DNA of 64,000 nt from Sulfitobacter sp. S190 (GCF_025141935.1 NZ_CP081120.1:868001-932000); one strand, 5' to 3'. Positions 26,768 through 36,652 are shown, counted from the stretch's first letter. Notes: generated by a model from the letters alone, not told the origin. Numbers and translations are program-made.

Positions 26768-28471
26768 ATGATTTCTCGCCGCGATTTTCTGCAAACCAGC
26801 ATGGCAGCCGCCGCACTCTTGGGATCCTCCGGTGTCGGTAATTGGGCGCGGCTGGCAGCGCAACAGGCGCTGAGCCAAGACCAGCTTCTGGAGTTCGAGA
26901 CATTCGGGAACGTCTCCTTGATCCACGTCACCGATATCCACGCACAGCTCAAGCCGATCTATTTTCGCGAGCCATCCGTAAACATCGGCGTTGGCAGCAA
27001 CAAAGGCGCTGTGCCGCATATCACCGGCGCCGATTTTCGCAGGCTCTATGGCATCGAAGATGGCAGCCCGTCAGCATATGCACTGACGCATAATGATTTC
27101 AGCGCATTGGCCAAGGGCTACGGCCGCGTTGGCGGGCTCGACCGGGTTGCGACTGTCGTCAAAGCGATCCGTGCCGCACGCCCCGACGCGCTGCTGCTGG
27201 ACGGGGGCGATACATGGCACGGCAGCTACACCTGCCACAAAACGCAGGGCCAGGACATGGTCAACGTGATGAACGCCCTGAAACCGGACGCGATGACGTT
27301 CCACTGGGAATTCACGCTGGGATCGGACCGCGTGACAGAAATTGTCGAGGGGCTTCCCTTTGCGGCACTTGGCCAGAACATCTTTGACGCCGAGTGGGAC
27401 GAACCGGCAGAGCTTTTCCCTCCCTACAAATTCTTCGAGCGCGGCGGCGTGAAAATCGCCGTCATCGGGCAGGCGTTCCCCTATATGCCGATCGCCAACC
27501 CCGGTTGGATGTTCCCCGAATACTCGTTCGGGATCCGCGACCAGCGTATGCAGGAAATGGTCGACGAGGTGCGCGCTCAGGGTGCGGAGCTGGTCGTCTG
27601 CCTCAGCCACAACGGCTTTGACGTCGACAAGCAGATGGCAGGCAAGGTCAGCGGAATTGACGTCATCCTGTCGGGCCATACGCATGATGCCTTGCCGGAA
27701 CCTGTTCTCGTGAACGAGACAATCATCGTCGCGTCGGGGTCAAACGGCAAATTCGTCAGCCGTGTCGATCTGGATGTGCGTGATGGCCGGATGATGGGCT
27801 TCCGTCACAAACTGATCCCCATCTTTTCCGATGTCATTACACCGGATGCCGACGTCAGCGCGTTGATTGACGCGCAAAGGGAGCCGTTCATCGACGCCCT
27901 TAGGGAAGTGATCGGCCGCACGGGCGACGACCAGACCCTCTACCGGCGGGGCAACTTCAACGGCACATGGGATGACCTGATCTGCGATGCCCTGATTTCC
28001 GAGCGCGAGGCAGATATCGCCCTGTCGCCGGGCGTGCGCTGGGGGCCGTCCATCCTGCCCGGTCAGGACATCACCCGCGAGGATATCTGGAACGTCACCT
28101 CGATGAGCTATCCAGAAGCCTACCGGACAGAGATGACCGGTGAGTTCCTGCATGTCGTGCTCGAGGATGTGGCCGACAACCTCTTCAACCCCGACCCCTA
28201 TTATCAGCAGGGCGGCGACATGGTCCGTGTCGGCGGGCTTGGGTACCGGATCGATGTGACCAAGCCGCAGGGCGAACGGATCACCGAGATGACGCTCCTG
28301 AAAACGGGCGAGGCCATCGACCCAGCAAAGACCTATCAGGTGGCCGGTTGGGCCTCCGTCAATGAGGGCACCGAGGGGCCGCCGATCTGGGACGTTGTCG
28401 AAGCGCATATCGCAAAACAGGGCACGATTTCTCTCGACCCGAACAACAGTGTGAAAGTGGTTGGCGCCTGA
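26768..28471 (+). CDS. soxB: SoxB, thiosulfohydrolase
   Basis: SoxB hydrolyses the terminal sulfonate from SoxY-S-sulfonate and releases sulfate. The 567-residue product has a twin-arginine signal (ISRRDFLQTSMAAAALLG), the metallophosphatase motifs DIHAQ (56-60), LDGGDTWHG, LSHNGFDVD and SGHTHDALPEP that bind two manganese ions, and a 5'-nucleotidase-type C-terminal domain. The ATG at 26768 starts the signal peptide and follows CCGGAG. It is the most used marker of the Sox pathway. Confidence 0.97.
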   Translation: MISRRDFLQTSMAAAALLGSSGVGNWARLAAQQALSQDQLLEFETFGNVSLIHVTDIHAQLKPIYFREPSVNIGVGSNKGAVPHITGADFRRLYGIEDGSPSAYALTHNDFSALAKGYGRVGGLDRVATVVKAIRAARPDALLLDGGDTWHGSYTCHKTQGQDMVNVMNALKPDAMTFHWEFTLGSDRVTEIVEGLPFAALGQNIFDAEWDEPAELFPPYKFFERGGVKIAVIGQAFPYMPIANPGWMFPEYSFGIRDQRMQEMVDEVRAQGAELVVCLSHNGFDVDKQMAGKVSGIDVILSGHTHDALPEPVLVNETIIVASGSNGKFVSRVDLDVRDGRMMGFRHKLIPIFSDVITPDADVSALIDAQREPFIDALREVIGRTGDDQTLYRRGNFNGTWDDLICDALISEREADIALSPGVRWGPSILPGQDITREDIWNVTSMSYPEAYRTEMTGEFLHVVLEDVADNLFNPDPYYQQGGDMVRVGGLGYRIDVTKPQGERITEMTLLKTGEAIDPAKTYQVAGWASVNEGTEGPPIWDVVEAHIAKQGTISLDPNNSVKVVGA

Positions 28472-28498
28472 CGCCACACTTCAAAGGAGGCATTTGCC

Positions 28499-29782
28499 AT
28501 GTCAGGACATGAAAAAGAAAATAGCCCCTCCCGCCGCGCGTTTTTGCGTGGAGCGGCGGCTGCCGGGGCCGGGGCGCTTACCGCAACAGGTGCACGGGCG
28601 GCCACACCGGACCCGCTGATCACCGAAGTGCAGCCCTGGGCGCAATCCTTTGGCGATGGTGTGGACGAAACCCCCTACGGCCTGCCGATCAGGTTCGAGG
28701 ACGATGTGGTGCGCCGCAATGTCGAATGGCTGACGGCGGATACGGTCAGTTCGATCAACTTCACGCCGATCCATGCGCTGGACGGTACGATCACGCCGCA
28801 GGGCTGTGCTTTTGAGCGGCACCACTCCGGTGCGATCGAGCTGCGCAAGGAAGACTACCGGCTCATGATCAACGGTCTCGTGGATACGCCACTGGTCTTT
28901 TCCTACGCCGATCTTGAGCGGTTCCCGCGCGAGAACCACGTCTATTTCTGCGAATGTGCCGCCAACACCGGGATGGAATGGGCGGGCGCACAGCTCAATG
29001 GCGCGCAATTCACGCACGGTATGATCCACAACATGGAATACACCGGTGTGCCGCTGCGGACCTTGCTGGAGGAAGCCGGGCTCGGGGCCGCCGCCGATCT
29101 GAAAGACAAATGGGTTTTCGTTGAAGGGGCAGATGCATCCTCGAACGGCCGCTCGATCCCGATGGAAAAGGCGCTCGATGACGTTTTGGTGGCATTCAAG
29201 GCCAATGGCGAAGCGCTTCGCAAGGAACATGGATACCCTGTGCGGCTCGTCGTGCCTGGGTGGGAAGGCAACATGTGGGTGAAATGGATCCGCCGGATCG
29301 AAGTCACCGACGGGCCAGTCGAAAGCCGCGAGGAAACCAGCAAATACACCGATACGCTCGAAGACGGTACGAGCCGCAAGTGGACGTGGGCCATGGACGC
29401 GAAATCCGTCGTCACCAGCCCCAGCCCGCAAGCGCCGATTTCCCACGGAAAAGGCCCTCTGGTAATCAGCGGTCTTGCGTGGTCGGGGCGCGGTGCCATC
29501 ACCCGTGTGGATGTGTCGAAAGACGGTGGCATGTCATGGGAAACAGCACGTCTGGCCAAACCGGGCGAACCGATGGCCCTGACGCGGTTCTATCTCGATA
29601 CCGACTGGGACGGCTCGGAAATGCTGCTGCAAAGCCGTGCGATGGACGACACCGGTTATGTCCAGCCGACCAAGGCGCAGCTGCGCGAAGTGCGCGGGCT
29701 GAACTCGATCTATCACAACAACTGCATCCAGACATGGTTGGTGCGCGCAAACGGCGAGGCGGAAAATGTCGAAGTTTCTTAA
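28499..29782 (+). CDS. soxC: SoxC, molybdenum subunit of the sulfane dehydrogenase SoxCD
   Basis: SoxCD oxidises the sulfane sulfur on SoxY by six electrons, so its presence predicts complete thiosulfate oxidation to sulfate without sulfur globules. The 427-residue product has a twin-arginine signal (SRRAFLR, 11-17), an oxidoreductase molybdopterin domain with the probable Mo ligand Cys153 in YFCECAANTG, and a C-terminal dimerisation domain (GLAWSGRGAITRVDVSKDGG). A GGAGG ribosome site precedes it. It overlaps the soxD start by 17 bases. Confidence 0.96.
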   Translation: MSGHEKENSPSRRAFLRGAAAAGAGALTATGARAATPDPLITEVQPWAQSFGDGVDETPYGLPIRFEDDVVRRNVEWLTADTVSSINFTPIHALDGTITPQGCAFERHHSGAIELRKEDYRLMINGLVDTPLVFSYADLERFPRENHVYFCECAANTGMEWAGAQLNGAQFTHGMIHNMEYTGVPLRTLLEEAGLGAAADLKDKWVFVEGADASSNGRSIPMEKALDDVLVAFKANGEALRKEHGYPVRLVVPGWEGNMWVKWIRRIEVTDGPVESREETSKYTDTLEDGTSRKWTWAMDAKSVVTSPSPQAPISHGKGPLVISGLAWSGRGAITRVDVSKDGGMSWETARLAKPGEPMALTRFYLDTDWDGSEMLLQSRAMDDTGYVQPTKAQLREVRGLNSIYHNNCIQTWLVRANGEAENVEVS

Positions 29783-30821
29783 ATCAACGGCGGTACTTAT
29801 CCTGGCCAGCCTGAGTGCGGCACCTGCGATGGCCGAGAAGTTCGGGCTCGGGCGCGAAGCGCTACCAGCGGAAATCGCCGCTTGGGATGGCGACATCAGC
29901 CCCGACGGAACGGGATTGCCCGTTGGCGCGGGAGACGCGCTTGACGGAGAAGAGATTTTTGCCCAGCAATGCGCGGCCTGCCACGGCGATTTCGCCGAAG
30001 GCATCGACAACTGGCCCAAACTGGCGGGCGGTGCGGATACGTTGGACCACGAGGATCCCCTGAAAACCGTGGGGTCGTACTGGCCGCATCTGACGACCGC
30101 CTACGACTATATCAAGCGCTCGATGCCATATGGCAACGCCGGTACGTTGTCTGACGATGATGTCTACGCGATCGTGGCCTATATCCTCTATTCCAACGAT
30201 CTCATCGAGGATGATTTCGTCCTGTCGAACGAGACGTTCTTTGACGTCGAGATGCCGAATGCGAATGGCTTTATCGTCGACGATCGGGCAGAGACGGAAT
30301 ACGCGCAATGGACTGGCGAGCCTTGTATGGAAAACTGCAAGGACGCAGAGGTCAAAGTCACCATGCGTGCCATGGTGCTGGACGTGACGCCCGAGGAAGA
30401 GGGGGCCGCCGTGGTCGACGCGCCTGTCGCCGAAGCGGTTTCCACGGAAGCTGTGCAGGAGGAAACCCAGGCTGAGGAAGTGACTGCCGCGGCCTTCGAT
30501 CCTGAACTGGCGGCGAAAGGCGAAAAGGTTTTCAAAAAATGCCGGTCCTGCCATCAGGTTGGCGAAAACGCGAAAAACCGGTCCGGTCCGGTTCTGAACG
30601 GCGTGGTGGATAACGCTGCAGGGGCCGTTGAGGGCTTCAAATACTCCAAGCCGATGAAAGCCGCAGCCGAAGGCGGGCTTGTCTGGAGCGAAGCAGAGCT
30701 CGCAGCATTTCTGGCCAATCCCAAGAAGTACATGAAGGGCACCAAAATGTCCTTTGCCGGCCTCAAGAAGGAAGCGGACCAGACAGCGGTGATCGAATAT
30801 CTCAAGTCGGTTGGAGAGTGA
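29766..30821 (+). CDS. soxD: SoxD, diheme cytochrome c subunit of SoxCD
   Basis: SoxD takes the electrons from SoxC. The 351-residue product has a signal peptide and two cytochrome domains: the first with CAACH at Cys69/Cys72, and the second with CRSCH at Cys259, followed by the small class I cytochrome pattern NRSGPVLNGVVDNAAG...KGTKMSFAGLKK. An alanine/glutamate-rich linker (EEEGAAVVDAPVAEAVSTEAVQEETQAEEV) joins them. This is the diheme form described from Paracoccus. It overlaps soxC and lies four bases before soxE. Confidence 0.95.
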   Translation: MSKFLKSTAVLILASLSAAPAMAEKFGLGREALPAEIAAWDGDISPDGTGLPVGAGDALDGEEIFAQQCAACHGDFAEGIDNWPKLAGGADTLDHEDPLKTVGSYWPHLTTAYDYIKRSMPYGNAGTLSDDDVYAIVAYILYSNDLIEDDFVLSNETFFDVEMPNANGFIVDDRAETEYAQWTGEPCMENCKDAEVKVTMRAMVLDVTPEEEGAAVVDAPVAEAVSTEAVQEETQAEEVTAAAFDPELAAKGEKVFKKCRSCHQVGENAKNRSGPVLNGVVDNAAGAVEGFKYSKPMKAAAEGGLVWSEAELAAFLANPKKYMKGTKMSFAGLKKEADQTAVIEYLKSVGE

Positions 30822-30824
30822 GCC

Positions 30825-31529
30825 GTGTTCGGCCGCTTGTGCATATCCCTCACCCTCGCGGCTGGTGTCGTCGCGGGGCCGAATTTTGCTCAAGGCGTCG
30901 GGGATGCCGACAAGGGGGCGGAAATCTTCAAGAAGTGCTCTGGCTGTCATCAGGTTGGCGTGGGCGCGTCAGACAAGGTCGGGCCGCACCTGAACGGCAT
31001 CTTCGGCAGCCCCGCCGCCGCGCATGAAGGGTATCGCTATTCGAAATCGATGACGCGGGCGGGCGATGACGGGCTGATCTGGACGGCCGAAACTCTGGAT
31101 GCCTATCTGGAGAACCCACGCGCGCTCGTGTCGAAAACCCGCATGAGTTTTCGGGGTTTGAAAGACCCCGCCGACCGCGCCGATGTGCTGGCCTATCTGC
31201 GCAGATTTTCGGACGATCCGGCCAACATTCCCGAAGCGGAACCAACAGCAATCGGGACGGACCATGATCTCGATCCTGAAATTCTGGCATTGGTGGGGGA
31301 TGCCGAATACGGCGAATATCTCGCCAGTGAATGTCTGACGTGTCACCGGGCCGACGGTGCCGCCGAAGGCATCCCTTCGATCACACTATGGGAGACTGAG
31401 GATTTTGTAATCGCGATGCACGCCTACAAACGCAAGCTCAGGCCGCATCCCGTGATGCAGATGATGGCGGGTCGGCTCAATGACGAAGAGATCGCGGCGC
31501 TTGCCGCGTATTTTAAGGACCTCGATTAA
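30825..31529 (+). CDS. soxE: SoxE, diheme c-type cytochrome
   Basis: A 234-residue periplasmic cytochrome starting at GTG three bases after soxD. Signal peptide about 1-22. The first domain (CSGCH at 38-42, then GVGASDKVGPHLNGIFG...KTRMSFRGL) closely resembles the C-terminal domain of the SoxD encoded just before it, so the two probably arose by duplication. The second domain has CLTCH at 170-174 with a short tail (PHPVMQMMAGRLNDEEIAALAAYF). SoxE, with SoxF, resembles flavocytochrome c sulfide dehydrogenase. Confidence 0.93.
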   Translation: MFGRLCISLTLAAGVVAGPNFAQGVGDADKGAEIFKKCSGCHQVGVGASDKVGPHLNGIFGSPAAAHEGYRYSKSMTRAGDDGLIWTAETLDAYLENPRALVSKTRMSFRGLKDPADRADVLAYLRRFSDDPANIPEAEPTAIGTDHDLDPEILALVGDAEYGEYLASECLTCHRADGAAEGIPSITLWETEDFVIAMHAYKRKLRPHPVMQMMAGRLNDEEIAALAAYFKDLD

Positions 31530-31555
31530 GAGGCCACGCTCTGGGAGGAGAAGTC

Positions 31556-32821
31556 ATGAATATCAACAGACGCCTATTTATCGGATCGGGTGCCGCCGCT
31601 GCGACGACGCTTGCGGCGCCGACGGTCTTTGCGGACGGTCACGCTAAACCACGTGTCGTGGTCGTGGGCGGCGGGGCAGGTGGTGCCACGGCGGCGCGCT
31701 ACATCGCCAAAGACAGCAAGGGCGAGATCGACGTCACCCTTATTGAACCCACCCGCATGTACTACACCTGCTTCTTTTCAAACCTTTATCTCGGCGGCGT
31801 GAAGGGGATCGACGATCTGGGCCACTCCTATGGCACGCTCGCGGCGAATGGTGTCAACGTCGTGCACGACTGGGCCGTGGGCGTAGACCGCGACGCCAAG
31901 ACTGTTTCATTGGCAGGCGGAGGCCAGGTGCCATACGACAAGCTGATCCTGTCGCCCGGTATCGATTTTGTCGATGGGGCGGTCGAGGGCTGGGATCTAT
32001 CGGCGCAAAACGCCATGCCGCACGCCTACAAAGGCGGATCGCAAACCGAACTGCTCAAAGCGCAAATGGCTGCGATGCCGCAAGGTGGCACTTTCGCGAT
32101 GGTCGCCCCGCCCAATCCCTACCGCTGCCCGCCCGGCCCCTACGAGCGGGTGTCGATGGTGGCGCATTATCTCAAGGCGAACAATCCGACAGCCAAGATC
32201 ATCGTGGCGGATCCAAAACCGAAATTCTCCAAAATGGCGCTGTTTCAGGAGGGATGGGCAGAGCATTACGAGGGGATGATCGACTGGATCGGCGAAGACT
32301 TCGGTGGCGGCGAGGTGTCCGTCGACCCCGCGGCAATGACAGTGACGATCGACGGTGAAGTCACCAACGTCGATGTTTGTAACATCATCCCCGCGATGAA
32401 GGCGGGGCGGATCGCGGAAATCGCGGGCGTCACCGATGGCAACTGGGCACCGGTCAACGCCGCAGACATGTCCACAAAGGCCGATGCCGACATCTACGTG
32501 TTGGGAGATGCCTCACAGCAGGGCGACATGCCGAAATCGGGATACGCCGCCAACAGCCAGGCCAAGGTCTGCGCGAACGCTGTCCGTGGCGCTCTGACAG
32601 GGGCCAAGGTTTTCCCGGCCAAATTCTCGAATACGTGCTGGTCGCTGATTGATGCCAATGACGGGGTCAAAGTCGGCGCGACCTATGAGGCGACGGATGA
32701 AAAGATCGCCAAGGTAGACGGGTTCATTTCCGCCACGGGTGAAAGCGCAGAGCTGCGCAAGGCCACCTACGAGGAATCCGAAGGCTGGTACGCGGGCATC
32801 ACCGCCGACATGTTCGGCTAA
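31556..32821 (+). CDS. soxF: SoxF, flavoprotein of the flavocytochrome c sulfide dehydrogenase type
   Basis: A 421-residue FAD protein with a twin-arginine signal (INRRLFIGSGAAAATTL) and an N-terminal dinucleotide fold (VVVVGGGAGGATAARYI). Cysteines in YYTCFFSNLYLGG and NPYRCPPGPYER correspond to the redox cysteines of the FCSD flavoprotein. A C-terminal FCSD domain (FSNTCWSLIDANDGVKVGATYEA) is present. SoxF has sulfide dehydrogenase activity in Paracoccus and increases Sox turnover in vitro. A GGGAGG ribosome site precedes it. Confidence 0.95.
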   Translation: MNINRRLFIGSGAAAATTLAAPTVFADGHAKPRVVVVGGGAGGATAARYIAKDSKGEIDVTLIEPTRMYYTCFFSNLYLGGVKGIDDLGHSYGTLAANGVNVVHDWAVGVDRDAKTVSLAGGGQVPYDKLILSPGIDFVDGAVEGWDLSAQNAMPHAYKGGSQTELLKAQMAAMPQGGTFAMVAPPNPYRCPPGPYERVSMVAHYLKANNPTAKIIVADPKPKFSKMALFQEGWAEHYEGMIDWIGEDFGGGEVSVDPAAMTVTIDGEVTNVDVCNIIPAMKAGRIAEIAGVTDGNWAPVNAADMSTKADADIYVLGDASQQGDMPKSGYAANSQAKVCANAVRGALTGAKVFPAKFSNTCWSLIDANDGVKVGATYEATDEKIAKVDGFISATGESAELRKATYEESEGWYAGITADMFG

Positions 32822-32829
32822 GCCGGACC

Positions 32830-32859
32830 GCGGGGCCTTGCGGTAGATCAAGGCCCCGC
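32830..32859 (+). other. Perfect hairpin between soxF and the DUF302 gene
   Basis: GCGGGGCCTTG and CAAGGCCCCGC form an 11-base perfect stem around an 8-base loop, without a T-run. It is placed nine bases after the soxF stop codon and 41 before the next start, so it may protect the upstream mRNA 3' end or reduce read-through to hemA. Confidence 0.6.
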
Positions 32860-32900
32860 AACCCGCTCTGGTTCAAGCTGCCCGACAGGAGGAAAACATC

Positions 32901-33341
32901 ATGTCCAAATCAATCTATCTGGGTGGTTTGCTGTTCGCGGCATTCACCGCAGCCGCATCTGCGCAAAACGCGTCAACCACTTATACCTACGACGGATCTT
33001 TCGAAGATGCCGCCTTTAGCGTTGAAAGCGCGATTGTCGGCAAAGGGCTGGTCATCGATTACGTCAGCCACGTCGGCGAGATGCTCAACCGGACGGGTCA
33101 GGATGTTGGCAGTGACGTGCAGTTGTTCAACGAGGCCGATATCTTCGTTTTCTGCTCTGCGGTTGTGTCGCGCAAAGTGATGGAGGCGGACCCGATGAAC
33201 ATCGCGCATTGTCCCTACGGCATCTTCGTGGCTGACAAGGACGGCGAGGTCATCGTCGGCTATCGGAATTATCCCGACGGTCCCATGCAGGAAGTGCAGG
33301 CGCTCCTCGACAGTATCGTGAGCGAGGCTCTGGGCAACTGA
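32901..33341 (+). CDS. Periplasmic DUF302 protein
   Basis: A 146-residue protein with a signal peptide ([22 protein letters not shown]) and one DUF302 domain ([36 protein letters not shown]). Two cysteines ([25 protein letters not shown]) are conserved in this subgroup as far as I recall. DUF302 proteins are often next to Sox and other sulfur genes, but no reaction is known. It lies downstream of the soxF hairpin and overlaps the next gene by one base (TGATG), which ties a heme-synthesis gene to it by translation. Confidence 0.82.
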   Translation: MSKSIYLGGLLFAAFTAAASAQNASTTYTYDGSFEDAAFSVESAIVGKGLVIDYVSHVGEMLNRTGQDVGSDVQLFNEADIFVFCSAVVSRKVMEADPMNIAHCPYGIFVADKDGEVIVGYRNYPDGPMQEVQALLDSIVSEALGN

Positions 33342-34561
33342 TGAACTACGAGGACTATTTCAGGGACGCGCTTGTTGGGTTGCGTGCGCAAGGCAACTAC
33401 CGCGTCTTTGCCGATCTTGAAAGACATTGCGGTGACTTTCCCCGCGCGACGGCACGCGGTGAGCAGGCAGCGGATGTTACGATCTGGTGCTCGAACGATT
33501 ATCTGGGGATGGGCCAACATCCAAAGGTGCTCGGGGCCATGCACACCGCACTGGACCGCTGCGGAGCGGGCGCAGGCGGCACGCGGAACATATCCGGCAC
33601 AACACACGATCACGTGCTGCTCGAAGCAGAGATTGCGGATCTGCACGCGAAAGAGGCCGCCTTGCTTTTCACGTCCGGCTACGTGTCGAACTCTGCGGCA
33701 TTGGGCACACTGGCGGGGCGCATACCGGAGTGTGTTGTGCTTTCCGATGCGCTCAACCACGCGTCGATGATCGAGGGGATCCGCCATTCAAAGGCGGAGC
33801 GCATGATCTGGAAACACAACGATCTCTCTGACCTCGAGGCGAAGCTGGCCAGCCTGCCGCGCGATCGGCCAAATCTGATCGCCTTCGAAAGCGTGTACTC
33901 CATGGACGGTGATATCGCACCAATAGCGGAGATTTGCGATCTCGCCGATACATACAACGCGATGACGTATCTGGATGAAGTGCATGCGGTCGGCCTCTAC
34001 GGTCCGCGTGGCGGGGGCATTGCCGAGCGCGAGGGTCTGATGGACCGCGTGACGGTCATCGAGGGCACGTTGGGCAAGGCGTTCGGCGTGATGGGCGGCT
34101 ATATCGCAGCATCCGCGGAGCTGTGTGATTTCGTGCGCAGCTTTGCCAGCGGTTTCATCTTTACGACGGCCCTGCCGCCCGCAATCGCGGCAGGTGCGGC
34201 AGCGTCGATCAGGCACCTCAAATCAAGCGGGGCAGAGCGGGACGCCCAAAAGCGCGTGGTGGCAAAGGTACGGGCGCAGCTTGACCGTGCCGGTATCCCT
34301 CACGTCGCAAACCCGAGCCACATCATCCCCGTCATGGTCGGCGATCCGGTCAAGTGCAAATACATTTCGGACGTTTTGCTCAAAGATCACGGTGTCTATA
34401 TCCAGCCCATCAACTATCCCACTGTGCCCAAGGGGACCGAAAGATTGCGGATCACGCCGTCGCCGGTCCATTCAGAGGCTGATATCGCGCATCTAATCGC
34501 CGCGTTGGGCGATCTTTGGGAACAATGCCAACTGGCGCGGATCCCGATGGCAGCACAGTAG
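33341..34561 (+). CDS. hemA: 5-aminolevulinate synthase
   Basis: ALA synthase condenses glycine with succinyl-CoA, the first step of heme synthesis in Alphaproteobacteria. The 406-residue product has the whole family pattern: N-terminal [45 protein letters not shown], the PLP aspartate in [12 protein letters not shown] and the PLP lysine in [14 protein letters not shown]. It shares a base with the DUF302 gene and is thus at the end of the sox operon. This is probably a second, condition-specific copy of ALA synthase, producing heme for the many sox cytochromes. Confidence 0.95.
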   Translation: MNYEDYFRDALVGLRAQGNYRVFADLERHCGDFPRATARGEQAADVTIWCSNDYLGMGQHPKVLGAMHTALDRCGAGAGGTRNISGTTHDHVLLEAEIADLHAKEAALLFTSGYVSNSAALGTLAGRIPECVVLSDALNHASMIEGIRHSKAERMIWKHNDLSDLEAKLASLPRDRPNLIAFESVYSMDGDIAPIAEICDLADTYNAMTYLDEVHAVGLYGPRGGGIAEREGLMDRVTVIEGTLGKAFGVMGGYIAASAELCDFVRSFASGFIFTTALPPAIAAGAAASIRHLKSSGAERDAQKRVVAKVRAQLDRAGIPHVANPSHIIPVMVGDPVKCKYISDVLLKDHGVYIQPINYPTVPKGTERLRITPSPVHSEADIAHLIAALGDLWEQCQLARIPMAAQ

Positions 34562-34776
34562 CCAGCCAACGCAAGGCATCGGTTTAAACAGCGTTTGTCA
34601 CTCCGCTCCTCCAACAGAATGGAGCTTGCTGAAAGGTGGCGAAACAAGGCCCCGTTCCAAAAGGCGCAGCGATACGGCCGATCGCCTAATTGCCAAGCTC
34701 TGCACCCTCTCTAAGGTATATTGGCGTCAACTCACCATCTCGCCGACAACGGCCGGCATAGGTGCTGTCGGCTCTT

Positions 34777-35721
34777 CTACTCGAATTCCATCTGCTCATA
34801 GACGCGGCCCGCGTTCTTCGTGGCGAGCTCTTCGAAGGTGTCGAGATGCGCGTAGGGGGATTGGTCGACATAGTAAGCCTGCGCCAAATCACCGCCCTCA
34901 TCCAGATGGGCCCCTATCTGCTTTCGCAGATAGACCAAATAATCACGCGTATAGCGGCGCACCTGATCCATATTCGTCGGATGGCCGTGACCGGGGATCA
35001 CGTAGGTCGCGCCCAGTGGTTCGAATGCGGTGTCCCACGTGTCAATCCAGTCCGCCGTCATCGTATCGTCGAATATGGGAAGCAGTCGTTCGTGAAAGGC
35101 CATGTCCCCCGAAATCACGAGACTTTGCTGCGGTAACCAGATGACGATGTCTCCGGGACTGTGCGCGGGACCAAGGTACCGTGCCTCTATCCGGGTGCCG
35201 CCCAACGACACGGTATATGCGTCATCGAAAACCGTCGTCGGCTGTTCAACGGTTGTCTTTGCCGCCCGTTCCTTCACCCGCTCCTGCGCCGCCTGAAGCG
35301 ATCTGTCGCCGTATTCTTCGAACGCGCGGGCGGCGTCGCGGTGGGCGACGATCTCGACCCCCAAAGATGCCCAGTATGCGTTACCGAGCATGGCGTGGCC
35401 CTGTCCGTTTTCGTTGAAGACCACTTTCACCGGCTGGTCGGTCACGGTTTTGATCTCGGCGTGCAGGGCTTCCGCAAGTTCGTATGACGCACCACTGTTG
35501 ATGACGGCGACTCCCTCGTCCGTCACGATAAAGCTCAGGTTGTTGTTGTGACCTGCGTTCTCGTAGGTTGGCGGGGCCGTGGCGCCGATTGCCGAAAACA
35601 CATTGGGTATCACTTCGACCGGTTTGGAATAAAGCACGGAGGCGGGGTATTGGTCGGCGATGTCTTCGCTGGCAAAGCAGGGCAGGCCGATCAGAAAAGG
35701 AATGACGGCAAGATATTTCAT
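34777..35721 (-). CDS. SoxH-like periplasmic metallo-beta-lactamase-fold protein
   Basis: A 314-residue MBL-fold protein with a signal peptide (MKYLAVIPFLIGLPCFAS). The usual first metal motif HxHxDH is replaced by FNENGQGHAMLGN, while later ligand motifs GPAHSPGDIVIW, VISGD and VIPGHGHPT are retained. The length and position fit SoxH of Paracoccus, whose function is unknown, and similar proteins are named quinoprotein relay metallohydrolases. The start at 35721 overlaps the stop of the upstream soxG-like gene (ATGA). Confidence 0.8.
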   Translation of the reverse strand: MKYLAVIPFLIGLPCFASEDIADQYPASVLYSKPVEVIPNVFSAIGATAPPTYENAGHNNNLSFIVTDEGVAVINSGASYELAEALHAEIKTVTDQPVKVVFNENGQGHAMLGNAYWASLGVEIVAHRDAARAFEEYGDRSLQAAQERVKERAAKTTVEQPTTVFDDAYTVSLGGTRIEARYLGPAHSPGDIVIWLPQQSLVISGDMAFHERLLPIFDDTMTADWIDTWDTAFEPLGATYVIPGHGHPTNMDQVRRYTRDYLVYLRKQIGAHLDEGGDLAQAYYVDQSPYAHLDTFEELATKNAGRVYEQMEFE

Positions 35722-36635
35722 TGGCCGTCCTCTGCAACAAAGGTATAGCCCGAGGCTGTTTTTTCGACATAGCCGGTGCCATTGCCGGCAAGATGGAAAC
35801 CGATAATGCGCGTCTTTTCGGTTGCGAGCTGGTCCAACAACTGCACCCGCGTTTGTGCCGCTGCATCCTGATCCTGATCCGATCCGGACGGCCATTCCGG
35901 CTTTTCAAAGGCCACGTGATGATTGCCGATGCAATCGCCCAGTATCATGACGGCATCGGTTCCCTGCCGGACCTCGAACGCCATATGGCCCGGTGTGTGG
36001 CCAAGGGTGGCACGGGCCGCAACCCCGGGCATGATTTCTTCGCCGTCCTTAAAAAATGAAATGGTGTCCTCAATCATCTTGAGCCGCCTGCGCGCGCCCA
36101 CCGCAAAGGACGCGCGCGCCTCGCCGATGGTGTCGACCGTGTTCGGATCCATCCAGTAGTCCCACTCGGACTTGCCGATCATGTAGGAAGCATTGGTGAA
36201 AAGCGGATCATCGAAATCGTCCAGAAGCCCCCACAAGTGATCGGGGTGCGCATGGGTAAATATGATGTCCGTGACGTCCTCGGGCGCCACTCCAGCTGCA
36301 TCGAGCGACGCGAGCAGCATACCGGAGTTGGGCGCAAAATCAGGGCCGGACCCCACATCGAACAGCACGACCCGGTCCGCGTGTCGTAACAGCGTCACGT
36401 TACACGGCGGTTCAAGCACGTCCGGCGACAGATCGAACTTGGTAAGGATCGGCGCAAGCTCATCCTTGGGCATCGGGTCGAAAATGAAACTGCCCGGCAA
36501 GCTCAGTGACCCATCGCTCACCACGTCGAGCCTCATTTCCCCGAGGGTCAGACTGGCGTGTGCGAACTTTGGTCCAAGCCCCATCAACGCCGCAGCGCCA
36601 CCTCCGGCCAGAAACGTCCTGCGTGACGGTGCCAT
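35718..36635 (-). CDS. SoxG-like Tat-exported metallo-beta-lactamase-fold protein
   Basis: A 305-residue protein with a twin-arginine signal (APSRRTFLAGGGAAALMG) and a complete MBL metal site: THAHPDHLWGL, LGHTPGHMAFEV, ILGDCIGNHH and GFHLAG. The length matches SoxG of Paracoccus (about 300 residues), also of unknown substrate. It is coupled by a four-base overlap to the SoxH-like gene. A perfect ATTC-N8-GAAT repeat, 17 bases before its start, predicts control by SoxR. Confidence 0.82.
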   Translation of the reverse strand: MAPSRRTFLAGGGAAALMGLGPKFAHASLTLGEMRLDVVSDGSLSLPGSFIFDPMPKDELAPILTKFDLSPDVLEPPCNVTLLRHADRVVLFDVGSGPDFAPNSGMLLASLDAAGVAPEDVTDIIFTHAHPDHLWGLLDDFDDPLFTNASYMIGKSEWDYWMDPNTVDTIGEARASFAVGARRRLKMIEDTISFFKDGEEIMPGVAARATLGHTPGHMAFEVRQGTDAVMILGDCIGNHHVAFEKPEWPSGSDQDQDAAAQTRVQLLDQLATEKTRIIGFHLAGNGTGYVEKTASGYTFVAEDGQ

Positions 36636-36652
36636 TCGCTGTCTCCCAATGA

